From Oscillospiraceae bacterium (GTDB lineage Bacteria; Bacillota; Clostridia; Oscillospirales; Ruminococcaceae): a DNA stretch of 64,000 nt. The translations under genes and the position numbers were made by a program. The notes under the pieces are model-generated. The model saw only the letters and a program-made list of their open reading frames with translations, was not told the DNA's origin and made no database searches. Below are positions 42,421 through 50,755 of this stretch, piece after piece. Within the stretch, counting starts at the first letter, position 1, and every line of letters starts with the position of its first letter. The DNA lies in NCBI GenBank assembly GCA_017432285.1, contig JAFRJM010000006.1, positions 124,001 to 188,000 on the forward strand, in the 5' to 3' direction.

Positions 42421-43161
42421 ATGAACGAGATCCTTTGCAGACAGCTGGCTTTAGACTACTGCTGTTCAGTGGAAGATATTGCGGACAGCTGCAACCATTT
42501 TTCCGTATATTCGCCATTAAATGGAAGACGGTTATACAAAAATGATGATAATGTGTTCCTGAAAATTGCAGTAGTTGGCGGTAAGATACTTTTTTCCGGC
42601 AGACCTGATATTATCGATTGGTGCAGGGAAAGGTATTCCAAGACGGGTGGGGAATGGTTTTTTGAACCCGGAACGATCAGGGATCTGGAACGCAGACTGC
42701 ATGAAGATAGATATACGGTCAGGATGCTTCATCCGTTTTACATTGCGGATCGGATTTCTCCCGTTTTTACCGGTAATTACGATGTAAGATGGTACGAAGG
42801 ATCCGAGATCGAGGTCTTCAGGGGAGATAAAAGATGGAACGAAGCTTTATCTTTCAGCGTAACTGCTCCGGATGTCCTGGCAGTTACTGCGGAACGCGGG
42901 GATGAGATACTCGGTATGGCAGGGGCAAGCATGGATAGCCCGATAATGTGGCAGATAGGGATAAACATTGCCGATGGGTACAGCGGCATGGGAATTGGTA
43001 CTGCTTTGGTGTCGCTGCTTAAAAATGAGATTCTCAGTAGGGGGATACTCCCTTTTTACGGCACTTCATTTTCTCATTTAGCATCACAGCGAGTAGCCCT
43101 GGGCTCTGGTTTTGTTCCCGCCTGGGTAGAGATGTCTACTCACCCAGATGTAAAATTGTGA
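42421..43161 (+). CDS. GNAT-family acetyltransferase with N-terminal extension
   Basis: 246 residues. The first ~125 form an uncharacterised domain. The C-terminal part is GNAT-like, with VLAVTAERGDEILGMAGASMD, then QIGINIADGYSGMGIGTALVSLL (motif A, GxGxGT/A) and GTSFSHLASQRVALGSGFVPAW. Two-domain GNATs of this sort are common in clostridia without known substrates. The start at 42421 follows GAGAGGTGTG; an earlier in-frame ATG lies within the terminator. Confidence 0.7.
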   Translation: MNEILCRQLALDYCCSVEDIADSCNHFSVYSPLNGRRLYKNDDNVFLKIAVVGGKILFSGRPDIIDWCRERYSKTGGEWFFEPGTIRDLERRLHEDRYTVRMLHPFYIADRISPVFTGNYDVRWYEGSEIEVFRGDKRWNEALSFSVTAPDVLAVTAERGDEILGMAGASMDSPIMWQIGINIADGYSGMGIGTALVSLLKNEILSRGILPFYGTSFSHLASQRVALGSGFVPAWVEMSTHPDVKL

Positions 43162-43197
43162 TACAATAACAGCGAAAACAGTTGGAGGATTTGACAG

Positions 43198-43566
43198 ATG
43201 TACTCTGAAATCGAAAGTTGGCTCGACAATGTGCTGAACACAGAGATCCCTGATGATACAAAAGGATTTATCTTCAATCTTTATGACGATGGTGATGACA
43301 ACTGGTCTATGGAGGTCGTTGCAACATCCAGATTCGATGAGAATGACCCGGACTGGGGATGCGATGAGATCGATGACTTCGGTACACGGGATGAACCGTT
43401 CTCATGGGAAGAGCAGGCGGGATGGGAGACGATCCAGGACAAATGCTCGGAGATAATTGCAGAGTATCTTTCAAACGGCGAGTATTCTGGAGTTCTGAAG
43501 AAAGCTGAAGGTGTTGGAGTCGGATTTGTTGACGGAGATCTGGAGATCATTTATACCCGGGATTAG
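43198..43566 (+). CDS. Small acidic hypothetical protein
   Basis: 122 residues, very acidic: Asp/Glu/Trp-rich segments DDGDDNWSMEV, ENDPDWGCDEIDDFGTRDEPFSWEEQAGWE. Looks like a single soluble domain of the immunity-protein or SMI1-like size, but I cannot match a family. RBS TTGGAGG, 8 nt before the ATG. Ends with a strong terminator. Confidence 0.65.
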   Translation: MYSEIESWLDNVLNTEIPDDTKGFIFNLYDDGDDNWSMEVVATSRFDENDPDWGCDEIDDFGTRDEPFSWEEQAGWETIQDKCSEIIAEYLSNGEYSGVLKKAEGVGVGFVDGDLEIIYTRD

Positions 43567-43589
43567 CAAGAGTGTTTTTTGAAAGAATT

Positions 43590-43617
43590 AAGGTATCCGA
43601 TATCGGATACCTTTTTT
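43590..43617 (+). terminator. Terminator after the acidic protein
   Basis: Perfect palindrome AAGGTATCCGA/TCGGATACCTT followed by a run of U. Confidence 0.88.
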
Positions 43618-43728
43618 GTGCAACAAAATATTGATATTAGAGAACATTAATAATAGGATATGAGAGTTTTTGCCGTAAAACTCGTTTTATGTGATGAATA
43701 CATCATGGAAGGAGGGACCGAATTATTC

Positions 43729-44277
43729 ATGGATAACGGTGCAAGTAGCTACCGCCGTTTCCTTGAAGGCGACAATGAGGGATTTGTAGAGATAATTCGT
43801 GATTACAAAGATGGACTTATGCTGTATCTGAATGGTTATGTCCACGATATCCATGATGCTGAGGATCTGATGGAAGATACTTTCGTGAAAATCTATGCCA
43901 AGCGCCCGCGTTATTCCCAGAATTATTCATTTAAGACATGGCTTTATACCATAGGCAGAAATGTGGCGATTGACCATCTCAGGCGGGAAAAACGAAGAAA
44001 CGCCAGGTCATTGGAAGACATGGGAGACACAGTAGCGGATAAGGTACAGCTTGAACAGGATTATCTGAAAAAAGAAGACGATGTAATTTTGATATCTGCA
44101 ATGGACCGCATGAACAGCGAATATCGGCAGACCCTTTACTTAAAGTACTTTGAGGACCTTTCAAATGAAGAAATAGGGAAGGTTTTAGGCAAAACCAGAA
44201 GACAGGTAGAGAATCTTTTGTACAGAGGAAAACAAGCTTTAAAAAGCATAATTGAACAAGAGGATAATTTACGATGA
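43729..44277 (+). CDS. ECF-type sigma-70 family RNA polymerase sigma factor
   Basis: 182 residues. Region 2: YVHDIHDAEDLMEDTFVKIYAKRPRYSQNYSFKTWLYTIGRNVAIDHLRR. Region 4: MNSEYRQTLYLKYFEDLSNEEIGKVLGKTRRQVENLLYRGKQAL, an HTH. GGAGGG lies 12 nt before the chosen ATG, a little far. In-frame upstream ATGs at 43660 and 43705 lack any RBS. The stop overlaps the next start (ATGA), so sigma and the membrane protein are coupled. Confidence 0.85.
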   Translation: MDNGASSYRRFLEGDNEGFVEIIRDYKDGLMLYLNGYVHDIHDAEDLMEDTFVKIYAKRPRYSQNYSFKTWLYTIGRNVAIDHLRREKRRNARSLEDMGDTVADKVQLEQDYLKKEDDVILISAMDRMNSEYRQTLYLKYFEDLSNEEIGKVLGKTRRQVENLLYRGKQALKSIIEQEDNLR

Positions 44278-45059
44278 GATCGTATTTAGAAGTATCAGAA
44301 CGCGTTTTTGAGCGCGGAGAGAAGTTAAGAGGCGAATATATAAGCAAAAGGAAAAGGATTATAACATTGAGCTCATCTTTGGCAGTATGTCTTGTGATAG
44401 GAATAGCAGTTTGGACCGCAATGGAAAAGAACATCGTTACCACAAATGAGCTGATTTCGACTGACAAGGAACATACCTTTACAGAGGGTTTTGACTTTGA
44501 AAACAGTCCTGAAAAGGATAAAGAGCCTATGGTTTCCTCTGTGTCTGAAGAAGAAAATAAGGGTTCAGAAGGAACGGATTCCTTGAAAGACAGTGTTTCG
44601 CAGAAGGAACAGAATCCGGCCGGAAATGACGGCAGCTCGGTCTATTTCAGTGATAATAACGAGTACAACTCGTCAATCTCTTCTGAGGAGAATGGATCAG
44701 ACGGTGCGGAAGATCGGAAGATGGCTGGTTCTGAGGTACAATCTTCTTCTGTATTTATGCCTGCTAAAGGTGGGGTCGTAGTTTACAACGATATTAAAGA
44801 GTATTGTGATAAACTTAATGAAACAAATTCAGACGAGAAAATCCCTGTAAGAATCGATGTATATTGGGAAGGGGAACTGATCACAGATCAGGCTGTACTG
44901 AATGATGAAAAGATCAGGCTGGAAGAAGCAGGTTTATATTCGGAGATAAAGCAGGAGGAGGAGCAGTTCATCCTTGTTGCAGATCTGACTGCTGAGGAAC
45001 TGCAGAAATTCCCCGGATCAGAACAAAATGGTTATATTCTGCGTCTGTATACGGATTAG
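44274..45059 (+). CDS. Single-span membrane protein, probable anti-sigma factor
   Basis: 261 residues. A ~27-residue basic cytoplasmic start leads to one membrane helix (LSSSLAVCLVIGIAVWTAM, about 32-50). A long Ser/Glu/Asn-rich extracytoplasmic linker and a folded C-terminal part (about 165-261) follow. It overlaps the sigma gene by 4 bp and has the topology of a membrane anti-sigma factor. The N-terminal part is too short for a full anti-sigma domain with HxxxCxxC, so this role is inferred from position. Confidence 0.65.
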   Translation: MRSYLEVSERVFERGEKLRGEYISKRKRIITLSSSLAVCLVIGIAVWTAMEKNIVTTNELISTDKEHTFTEGFDFENSPEKDKEPMVSSVSEEENKGSEGTDSLKDSVSQKEQNPAGNDGSSVYFSDNNEYNSSISSEENGSDGAEDRKMAGSEVQSSSVFMPAKGGVVVYNDIKEYCDKLNETNSDEKIPVRIDVYWEGELITDQAVLNDEKIRLEEAGLYSEIKQEEEQFILVADLTAEELQKFPGSEQNGYILRLYTD

Positions 45060-45075
45060 GAAAGAAAGGAGCGTT

Positions 45076-45723
45076 ATGAAAAGGATTGTTATTTTAACGT
45101 CGCTGTTTTTAATGCTGTGCTTTCTTGCAGGATGTGCAGAAAAGGAAACATCTGCTCCGGAACCTGCAGAGGTGTCTTCCGGAAAAGAAGAGACGTCTGA
45201 TCCTGCACTGGTTGAAGATGATGCTGATCCGTTATTTGCTGAAAATGATGAGGAAGTCAGGGATTATTTAAGCAGTTTCGAAAACAGGGTGGGGAGCAGC
45301 GATAAAGTATTCTATACCACATTTCCTGTTACGGAAGACACTTCAATCTGGGACAGATTTATTGAACGGTCATCGGCTGGCGAGAAGGCTGAGATAACAA
45401 TAGGGCAGATTACTATAGAAGGGGATCTGATCTATTCATATCTCTTTTACAACGGAGAAAGCTATTATATGGGTGTTGATATGTCCAGGGATAAATTCAA
45501 AGGCGATCTGGACGGATTTTATTCATGCCGGGGCTGGTATCTGCAGCTGGACATAACAGATGTCGATGAGGAAGAATACAATCTTTCTTCCGGGAAATAT
45601 GAGAGAGTAATAGCATATCTCACGCAGCTGGATTACAGTGCCATAAAGATGGAGGAAGGCCAGGTATATAATATGCCTGTGGAATTCGGTGTATGCAGTT
45701 TTATAAGGGCAAAAGCACAGTGA
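45076..45723 (+). CDS. Lipoprotein of the ECF sigma cassette
   Basis: 215 residues. Lipobox LAGC with Cys at residue 20 after a hydrophobic signal, then an acidic linker and a ~150-residue domain (FYTTFPVTEDTSIWDRFIE...ITIGQITIEGDLIYSYLFYNGESYYMGVDMSRDKF). The domain looks like a DUF4362-type small beta protein, but this is uncertain. ATG at 45076 has AAAGGAGCG upstream. It is third in the sigma operon and is exported, so it may be the output or the sensor of the sigma factor. Confidence 0.7.
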   Translation: MKRIVILTSLFLMLCFLAGCAEKETSAPEPAEVSSGKEETSDPALVEDDADPLFAENDEEVRDYLSSFENRVGSSDKVFYTTFPVTEDTSIWDRFIERSSAGEKAEITIGQITIEGDLIYSYLFYNGESYYMGVDMSRDKFKGDLDGFYSCRGWYLQLDITDVDEEEYNLSSGKYERVIAYLTQLDYSAIKMEEGQVYNMPVEFGVCSFIRAKAQ

Positions 45724-45744
45724 ATATTGAAAAAAGTCATACAA

Positions 45745-45776
45745 AAAAGCCGCATCGCTGCGGCTTTTCTTTTATA
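45745..45776. terminator. Bidirectional terminator
   Basis: AAAAGCCGCA / TGCGGCTTTT with a 4-nt loop and U/A tails on both sides. It serves the lipoprotein gene and the convergent membrane-anchored protein. Confidence 0.85.
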
Positions 45777-45782
45777 GATAAA

Positions 45783-46829
45783 TTAGTACGCTCCGAATTC
45801 GTTCTGGAACTTTTCGATAGTCTCGTCGACATCCAGCTTGACATGAACGTCGTACAGGAGTTTTCCTTTTGCCCAGTGTGCTTTTTCTTTTATGAACCAG
45901 TCTCTTGTTGCTGCTAAGGTATCCGGATAATCAGTTTCTTTCATATATGCGAAAGCACCGGTCTCAAGATCGCCGACATAGCGATAGATAATAAGGTTTT
46001 CAGGCGTCCACTGGCTTTCCACGTGATGAGGTTCTTCACGTGTTTCTGTGAAAAAGAAGATAAGCTGGTTAGAGGTATCATACAGATACACGTTCCAGGA
46101 GTTGGTAATACCGCTGAAGTCGTTCGAATCGAATTCCAATAATGCATAATCAAAATGGAAATCCTGCAGAGTGTCGGCATTGAGGTCATACCAGATATCA
46201 TGTGTGATCTCTTCTTTGCCGTCATATTCTCTCAGGCTGTTTTTGACCTTTTTGAAATTGCTGTTTGCAGATGAGGCAGCTCCAACCCTTTCATAGGACA
46301 GGCAAAGAACGGCATCATCTTTGGTGTCATTCATAAGAATAAAAGTGCCGTTGGTATTTCTGCCTGGTACAGTACCTGAGTATGTGATCTCTATTGCGTC
46401 GGAACCGCAGATCGTTATGGGTTCATACTCAACTTTTGTTACGGTTATGTCCCAGAAAGATGATGTTTCAGTCCAGAACTGTTCAGCATAATCACTGATC
46501 GACGTTGGTTCTACAGGGTAAAGAAGCTTATAGCATACCCTTGAATAGTTAACTCTGTCACTTGAATCAAGAAAGAAATCTTTATAATATGAGAAATCTC
46601 CGCCGATCTGCCATTCACCGGGAACATCAAATACATAAGAGCCGACCTGGGTGGTCCTTACTTTGGGATAATCTGCCCGGTTTGGGTTGGTATGGTTTCT
46701 GGGAACGATCATGGTAACTATTCCCAGAATAAGAACCGCTATGATGCCTATGGCTGCTAGGAAGATAAGCGGATTTTTTATAACAGTGTCAATAAATGAG
46801 ATTTTTTTATCTGTTTTTTTGTTTGCCAT
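45783..46829 (-). CDS. Membrane-anchored extracytoplasmic protein of unknown function
   Basis: 348 residues. Lys-rich start (MANKKTDKK), one membrane helix (LIFLAAIGIIAVLILGIVTMIV), then an exported domain with FDVPGEWQIGGDFSYYKDFF, resembling PsbP-like or DUF1795-like lipoprotein folds. The C-terminal third repeats the DWF/WAKGKLLYDVHVKLD pattern. The ATG at 46829 is taken because an upstream GTG at 46862 would add only a hydrophobic start without RBS. TATAAT near 46868 (minus) is a possible -10. Confidence 0.6.
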   Translation of the reverse strand: MANKKTDKKISFIDTVIKNPLIFLAAIGIIAVLILGIVTMIVPRNHTNPNRADYPKVRTTQVGSYVFDVPGEWQIGGDFSYYKDFFLDSSDRVNYSRVCYKLLYPVEPTSISDYAEQFWTETSSFWDITVTKVEYEPITICGSDAIEITYSGTVPGRNTNGTFILMNDTKDDAVLCLSYERVGAASSANSNFKKVKNSLREYDGKEEITHDIWYDLNADTLQDFHFDYALLEFDSNDFSGITNSWNVYLYDTSNQLIFFFTETREEPHHVESQWTPENLIIYRYVGDLETGAFAYMKETDYPDTLAATRDWFIKEKAHWAKGKLLYDVHVKLDVDETIEKFQNEFGAY

Positions 46830-47023
46830 TACACATAATACCTGTAAAGAAATGATTATCACTATTATATCAATTTAATCCGAAAAGAGAAGTGGAAAGA
46901 TTTGCATGTATGTGAACGCAGGATAACACAAAATCATTTGAGGATTATCGATTGTCACCTTGTTACATTTTGAACCGATGAATTATAATAAAAACATAAA
47001 ATATAAGTGAAAGGACATTTAGC

Positions 47024-48217
47024 ATGACTGTAAAATATTATCCCATCGTAAGTATAATTTCCGGACAGGAGCGTAATACACTGTCTGATCAGTTCCTGGA
47101 TGAGATCCGCAGTGAGCTCGGATGGGAACTTGTACCTGTTAAATCTGTAGAAGAGCTGAAAGAGGAGGAACTGCGTTTTATCCTTGTTCAGAGCGGCGGT
47201 TCTGAAAACGCTTTTCTGAGGATATATGATCAGATATCCGATAAACCCTGTTATATTCTGTCTACTCTTCACAGCAATTCATTGGCGGCTTCAATGGAGA
47301 TCCTTTCATACATGATCGATCGCGGAAAGAAAGGCGCCATCCTTCATGGAGACGGCAAGACTGTTGCTAAAAAACTGAAGGCCCTTGCCCAGGCAAATGA
47401 AGCGCTGAAGAAGCTCCGCGGAGCCAAATTCGGTGTAATAGGCGACCCGTCTGACTGGCTGATCGCAAGTATGGCAAATGAGGCTGTTCTTAAAGAAAAA
47501 CTCGGTATCAGTCTCGTTAACATCCCCATGTCAGAATTGGAAGAAGAAGTAGCCAAAGAGACGTACGAACCAAACCGCTGGACAGAAGAGCTTCTTGCCA
47601 AAGGCTACGATAAAGAGCAGATGGAGAAGGCCTTCTATGTATATGGCGGATTCCGCAGACTGGTCGACAAATACGGCCTCCACGGAGTCACTGTTCGCTG
47701 CTTCGATCTTCTTACATCAGTGTTTACCACAGGCTGCTTAGGCCTTGCTATCCTCAATGCGGACGGCGTATATGGCGGATGTGAGGGGGATATCCCATCA
47801 CTGATCTCTATGGCTATCCTGGGTGATCTTACAGACAAGCCGGTGTTCCTCTGCAACCCCAGCAGGATCGACACCATAAATCAGGAGATGGTCTTCGCTC
47901 ACTGCACATTGCCGATAAATATGCCGTATGAGTATGAACTCACAACTCACTATGAATCCGGTATCGGAGTAGCTGTAGCAGGTTCTATCCCTGAAGGCGA
48001 TATGACGATATTCAAGGCGTCCGGAGATCTTTCCCGTTATTTCGTTAAGAAGGGAGAGATCATTGCTAACCTCAGAGAACCCAGTCTCTGCAGAAGCCAG
48101 ATCAAGATCAAGCTCGATGATTACAGTTATTTCACAACGAATCCAATTCATAACCATCATCTGGTAGTGACCGGTGATGAGGTTGAAGCAGTGGAGGAGT
48201 TTTTCAGACTAGTGTAG
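47024..48217 (+). CDS. L-fucose/L-arabinose isomerase family protein
   Basis: 397 residues with the two-domain layout of fucose isomerase-like proteins. The N-terminal Rossmann-type part (YPIVSIISGQERNTLSDQFLDEI) is followed by GDPSDWLIAS, the FDLLTSVFTTGCLGLAILNADGVYGGCEGDIPSLISMAIL segment that normally holds metal-binding Glu/Asp, and an H-rich end NPIHNHHLVVTGDEVEAV. It is shorter than classical FucI (~590). It probably interconverts an aldose and ketose of unknown identity. The nitroreductase gene is 24 bp downstream. Confidence 0.72.
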   Translation: MTVKYYPIVSIISGQERNTLSDQFLDEIRSELGWELVPVKSVEELKEEELRFILVQSGGSENAFLRIYDQISDKPCYILSTLHSNSLAASMEILSYMIDRGKKGAILHGDGKTVAKKLKALAQANEALKKLRGAKFGVIGDPSDWLIASMANEAVLKEKLGISLVNIPMSELEEEVAKETYEPNRWTEELLAKGYDKEQMEKAFYVYGGFRRLVDKYGLHGVTVRCFDLLTSVFTTGCLGLAILNADGVYGGCEGDIPSLISMAILGDLTDKPVFLCNPSRIDTINQEMVFAHCTLPINMPYEYELTTHYESGIGVAVAGSIPEGDMTIFKASGDLSRYFVKKGEIIANLREPSLCRSQIKIKLDDYSYFTTNPIHNHHLVVTGDEVEAVEEFFRLV

Positions 48218-48241
48218 AAGCCGATACAGGAGGAAAAGACT

Positions 48242-48763
48242 ATGGCTGATGCAATGGAAGTACTGCTTACCAGACGTGCAGTGAGAAAGTACAAAACAGA
48301 GCAGGTACCCGAGGATCTGCTGAAAGAAGTCCTTACAGCAGGGACATATGCCCCTACCGCTTCGGGACGGCAGAAAGTAAGGATAGCTGCGATACAGAAT
48401 CCTGATGATTGTGATGAAGTGCGCAGACTTAATGCTGCTGTTATGAACGGCACCGGTGATCCTTATTACGGTGCACCTACGATCGTTATCGTATTTGCTG
48501 AGGCAGACAACACGAGAGGGAATCTTGATGGTTCTGCTGTGTGCATGAACATGCTGAATGCTGCCCATGCCGTTGGACTTGCTTCATGCTGGATCAACAG
48601 AAGCAAGGAAGTGTTTGAAAGCGAAGAGGGCAAAGCCCTTCTGCGCAAATGGGGTTTGCCTGATGATCTAGTTGGAGTAGCTTCATTCTCACTCGGTTTT
48701 GCAGATGGAGAATATCCGGTTCCTATAGCTAGAAGACCGGACTACTACACGATCGTAAAATAA
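48242..48763 (+). CDS. Nitroreductase family FMN-dependent oxidoreductase
   Basis: 173 residues. FMN-binding motifs are RRAVRKYKTEQV (about 11-22), APTASGRQKVRIAAI (about 36-50) and the C-terminal GFADGEYPVPIARRPD. Typical size for the minimal nitroreductase fold. It is a homodimeric FMN flavoprotein that reduces nitro or quinone compounds. RBS CAGGAGGA. Forms an operon with the fucose-isomerase-like gene, and a terminator follows. Confidence 0.85.
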   Translation: MADAMEVLLTRRAVRKYKTEQVPEDLLKEVLTAGTYAPTASGRQKVRIAAIQNPDDCDEVRRLNAAVMNGTGDPYYGAPTIVIVFAEADNTRGNLDGSAVCMNMLNAAHAVGLASCWINRSKEVFESEEGKALLRKWGLPDDLVGVASFSLGFADGEYPVPIARRPDYYTIVK

Positions 48764-48780
48764 ACTTTTGTACATTATCT

Positions 48781-48816
48781 GATCCCTTCCTTTTTGGCAT
48801 GGAAGGGATCTTTTCC
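48781..48816 (+). terminator. Terminator after the nitroreductase gene
   Basis: GATCCCTTCC / GGAAGGGATC, 10-nt loop, then TTTTCCTTT. Confidence 0.85.
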
Positions 48817-48905
48817 TTTGTAAAATGTGATCAATTTGTATGGTATTTATGTACTTTCTTGTTGACAGGAAGTGAGACTCAGAGAACATCATTGTGGACA
48901 AAAAG

Positions 48906-48935
48906 TTGAATTTTTAACGTATCTTATGATATAAT
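48906..48935 (+). promoter_or_regulatory. Promoter of the lysozyme gene
   Basis: TTGAAT (48906-48911), 18-nt spacer, TATAAT (48930-48935), about 65 bp before the ATG. Confidence 0.6.
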
Positions 48936-49001
48936 TCGCAGGCATTCCATAAAAATCCCTTTATTGGGGAGATTAATAAGGAGTCAATAAAATCGTTTAT
49001 C

Positions 49002-49703
49002 ATGAAAACCTACAGCAGTTTTCAAAAAATAATAGTTATAGTTTTGCTTGCTGCGCTGCTTATCTCTCTTGTTATTCCGATCCTGACAGCAGTCGTATAT
49101 GGCGAAGAGGTAGATCTGACAGAATCAGAACAGACTGAGATTGCATCAGAAGGCAGAAAATACAACTCTTTCGATATACTCAAGAACAATATCGTGCCGG
49201 AACCCGTAGAGGTCAAAGAGATCGACATAGATGAAGAAGCAGTGAGCGGTGAAGATACCCTTAAAGGAACGGCTTATCCCGATCCCGATACGAATATGGG
49301 AAAGATCTATAAGTACATTACCGAAGAGATGGGGCTTAACCGCGCAGTAGCTTTTGGTATTCTTTCGCATATAAGAAGGGAATCCAGATTCCTCCCGACC
49401 GCATATAACCCGTCAGGATATTACGGGATGTGCCAGTGGGGCGGAAACCGTTACACCAATCTCATTAATTGGTGCAGCGAAAACGGCTATGATTACACGA
49501 CCATAGACGGACAGGTCAGATTCATGGAGCATGAGCTCAATGGTCCATATTCGAAAGTATTGGATGCATTGAAGGAATGCGAAAATACTGCAGACGGAGC
49601 GTATGACGCTGCTTATGTATTTGGAATGCGTTATGAAGTCAGCGGATTATCCAATGCCCGCAATGCAGGTTATTCAGCCATGGAGATGTTCAATCACGAA
49701 TGA
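49002..49703 (+). CDS. Secreted or membrane-anchored phage-tail-tip-type lysozyme
   Basis: 233 residues. N-terminal signal or anchor (IIVIVLLAALLISLVIPILTAVVYGEE), then a ~70-residue acidic linker and a lysozyme domain (about 90-233) with catalytic-Glu motif RRESRFLPTAYNPSGYYGMCQWGG. That matches the phage tail lysozyme family (PF18013), which also occurs in chromosomal cell-wall enzymes. No phage genes are nearby, so a house role in wall turnover is likelier. AAGGAG lies 19 nt before the ATG, an unusual distance with no better start. Confidence 0.78.
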   Translation: MKTYSSFQKIIVIVLLAALLISLVIPILTAVVYGEEVDLTESEQTEIASEGRKYNSFDILKNNIVPEPVEVKEIDIDEEAVSGEDTLKGTAYPDPDTNMGKIYKYITEEMGLNRAVAFGILSHIRRESRFLPTAYNPSGYYGMCQWGGNRYTNLINWCSENGYDYTTIDGQVRFMEHELNGPYSKVLDALKECENTADGAYDAAYVFGMRYEVSGLSNARNAGYSAMEMFNHE

Positions 49704-49828
49704 AAAGGTCAAGAAGGTTTTGGCTTTTTCAGATATATTGCTAAAGAATTGTTAATAGAGTAAAGTAGTATCAGCGATATCGCTGTATTATTCCGCAAGA
49801 GCGGAGAATCCTAGGAGGGAAACACTTA

Positions 49829-50089
49829 ATGAAGGAATTCGAGTTTGTAGTTACAGATCCTGTTGGTATCCATGCACGTCCTGCTGGAAACCTTGTTCGT
49901 GAGATCAAGAAATACGTTGATTCAAAGATCACATTGACAAAAGGCGAGAAGACAGTCGATGCTCTGCGTCTGATGGCAGTTATGGGCCTTGGTGTAAAGC
50001 AGGGTGATACAGTAGTGTTCCGCGTGGAAGGCGGAGATGAAGAAGCAGTTGCTGCAGAACTTGAAGCTTATCTGAAAGAGAACCTGTAA
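49829..50089 (+). CDS. ptsH: Phosphocarrier protein HPr, copy 1
   Basis: 86 residues. Catalytic GIHARPAG with His15. Three residues differ from copy 2 at 62411 (Val/Thr in QGDTVxF, Val/Ile in FRxEGG and Glu/Asp near the C-terminus). Where Firmicute HPr normally has the regulatory Ser46 before IMGVMSLG, this reads ALRLMAVMGLG with Arg, so phosphorylation by HPr kinase looks impossible. Monocistronic, with TAGGAGGG before the ATG and a perfect terminator after it. Confidence 0.93.
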   Translation: MKEFEFVVTDPVGIHARPAGNLVREIKKYVDSKITLTKGEKTVDALRLMAVMGLGVKQGDTVVFRVEGGDEEAVAAELEAYLKENL

Positions 50090-50123
50090 ATCAGTTTGAC
50101 CGACTAAACTATTTCTATTAATT

Positions 50124-50157
50124 CCGGATCCTGAGGTATCTCAGGATCCGGTTTTTT
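50124..50157 (+). terminator. Terminator of HPr copy 1
   Basis: CCGGATCCTGA / TCAGGATCCGG, 6-nt loop, TTTTTT. Confidence 0.93.
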
Positions 50158-50275
50158 GCTTGATAAGGCATAATATTCCCTAAAAAAACGCGATGTTTCT
50201 GATATATATCGTGCAGATTAACGATTATCTCTATCAAGGGTTGATTTCAGATAATAAATGAAATACAATCATATA

Positions 50276-50289
50276 GTCCGAAATCGGAC
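50276..50289. promoter_or_regulatory. Candidate MarR operator
   Basis: Perfect dyad GTCCGA-AA-TCGGAC, 22 bp before the MarR start. Such a position suits autoregulation of the MarR-MATE operon. Confidence 0.55.
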
Positions 50290-50311
50290 AATAATACAAA
50301 AAGGTGTGTCG

Positions 50312-50755
50312 ATGTTGACTATAGATAATATCAGAAAAAGCCAGATGAGGAATGCCAAGGCACAGGAAGACATCTATCATGCATATGCTGTAAAGCATGG
50401 TGTGTCAGATTCCTTTCTGTTTCTGATGTATGTCTTTCATGAAGACGGAGACGGGGTCACACAGGCTGAGATGGGGCAGATACTTAACGTGCCCAAACAG
50501 ACCGTGAACAGCGCTCTTAAGAAAATGGAATCTGACGGACTCATATATTTGGCGAATGATGAGAAAGATAAAAAGAAGAAAAGGGTATTTCTTACGGAAA
50601 CTGGACATAAAATAATGCGCCTATTGATCGAACCTTTAATAGAGGCAGAAAACATGGCTTATGAATCTATTGGTCAGAATAAGGCTGCGATGATGGCTGA
50701 GCTGGCGCGGCAGGAAACTGACGCACTTAAAGAACAGATCGGAAGGATCAAATAA
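50312..50755 (+). CDS. MarR-family transcriptional regulator
   Basis: 147 residues, MarR winged helix at about 38-110: GVTQAEMGQILNVPKQTVNSALKKMESDGLIYLANDEKDKKKKRVFLTETG. The ATG at 50312 follows AAAGGTGTG, and the longer in-frame start at 50258 would cover the dyad operator. It overlaps the MATE gene by one base (TAATG), which implies it controls that exporter. Confidence 0.85.
   Translation: MLTIDNIRKSQMRNAKAQEDIYHAYAVKHGVSDSFLFLMYVFHEDGDGVTQAEMGQILNVPKQTVNSALKKMESDGLIYLANDEKDKKKKRVFLTETGHKIMRLLIEPLIEAENMAYESIGQNKAAMMAELARQETDALKEQIGRIK

Noticed and set aside
49002..49703. Lysozyme as part of a prophage
   Set aside because: No other phage genes, integrase or att-like repeats around it; the protein has its own signal anchor and promoter.
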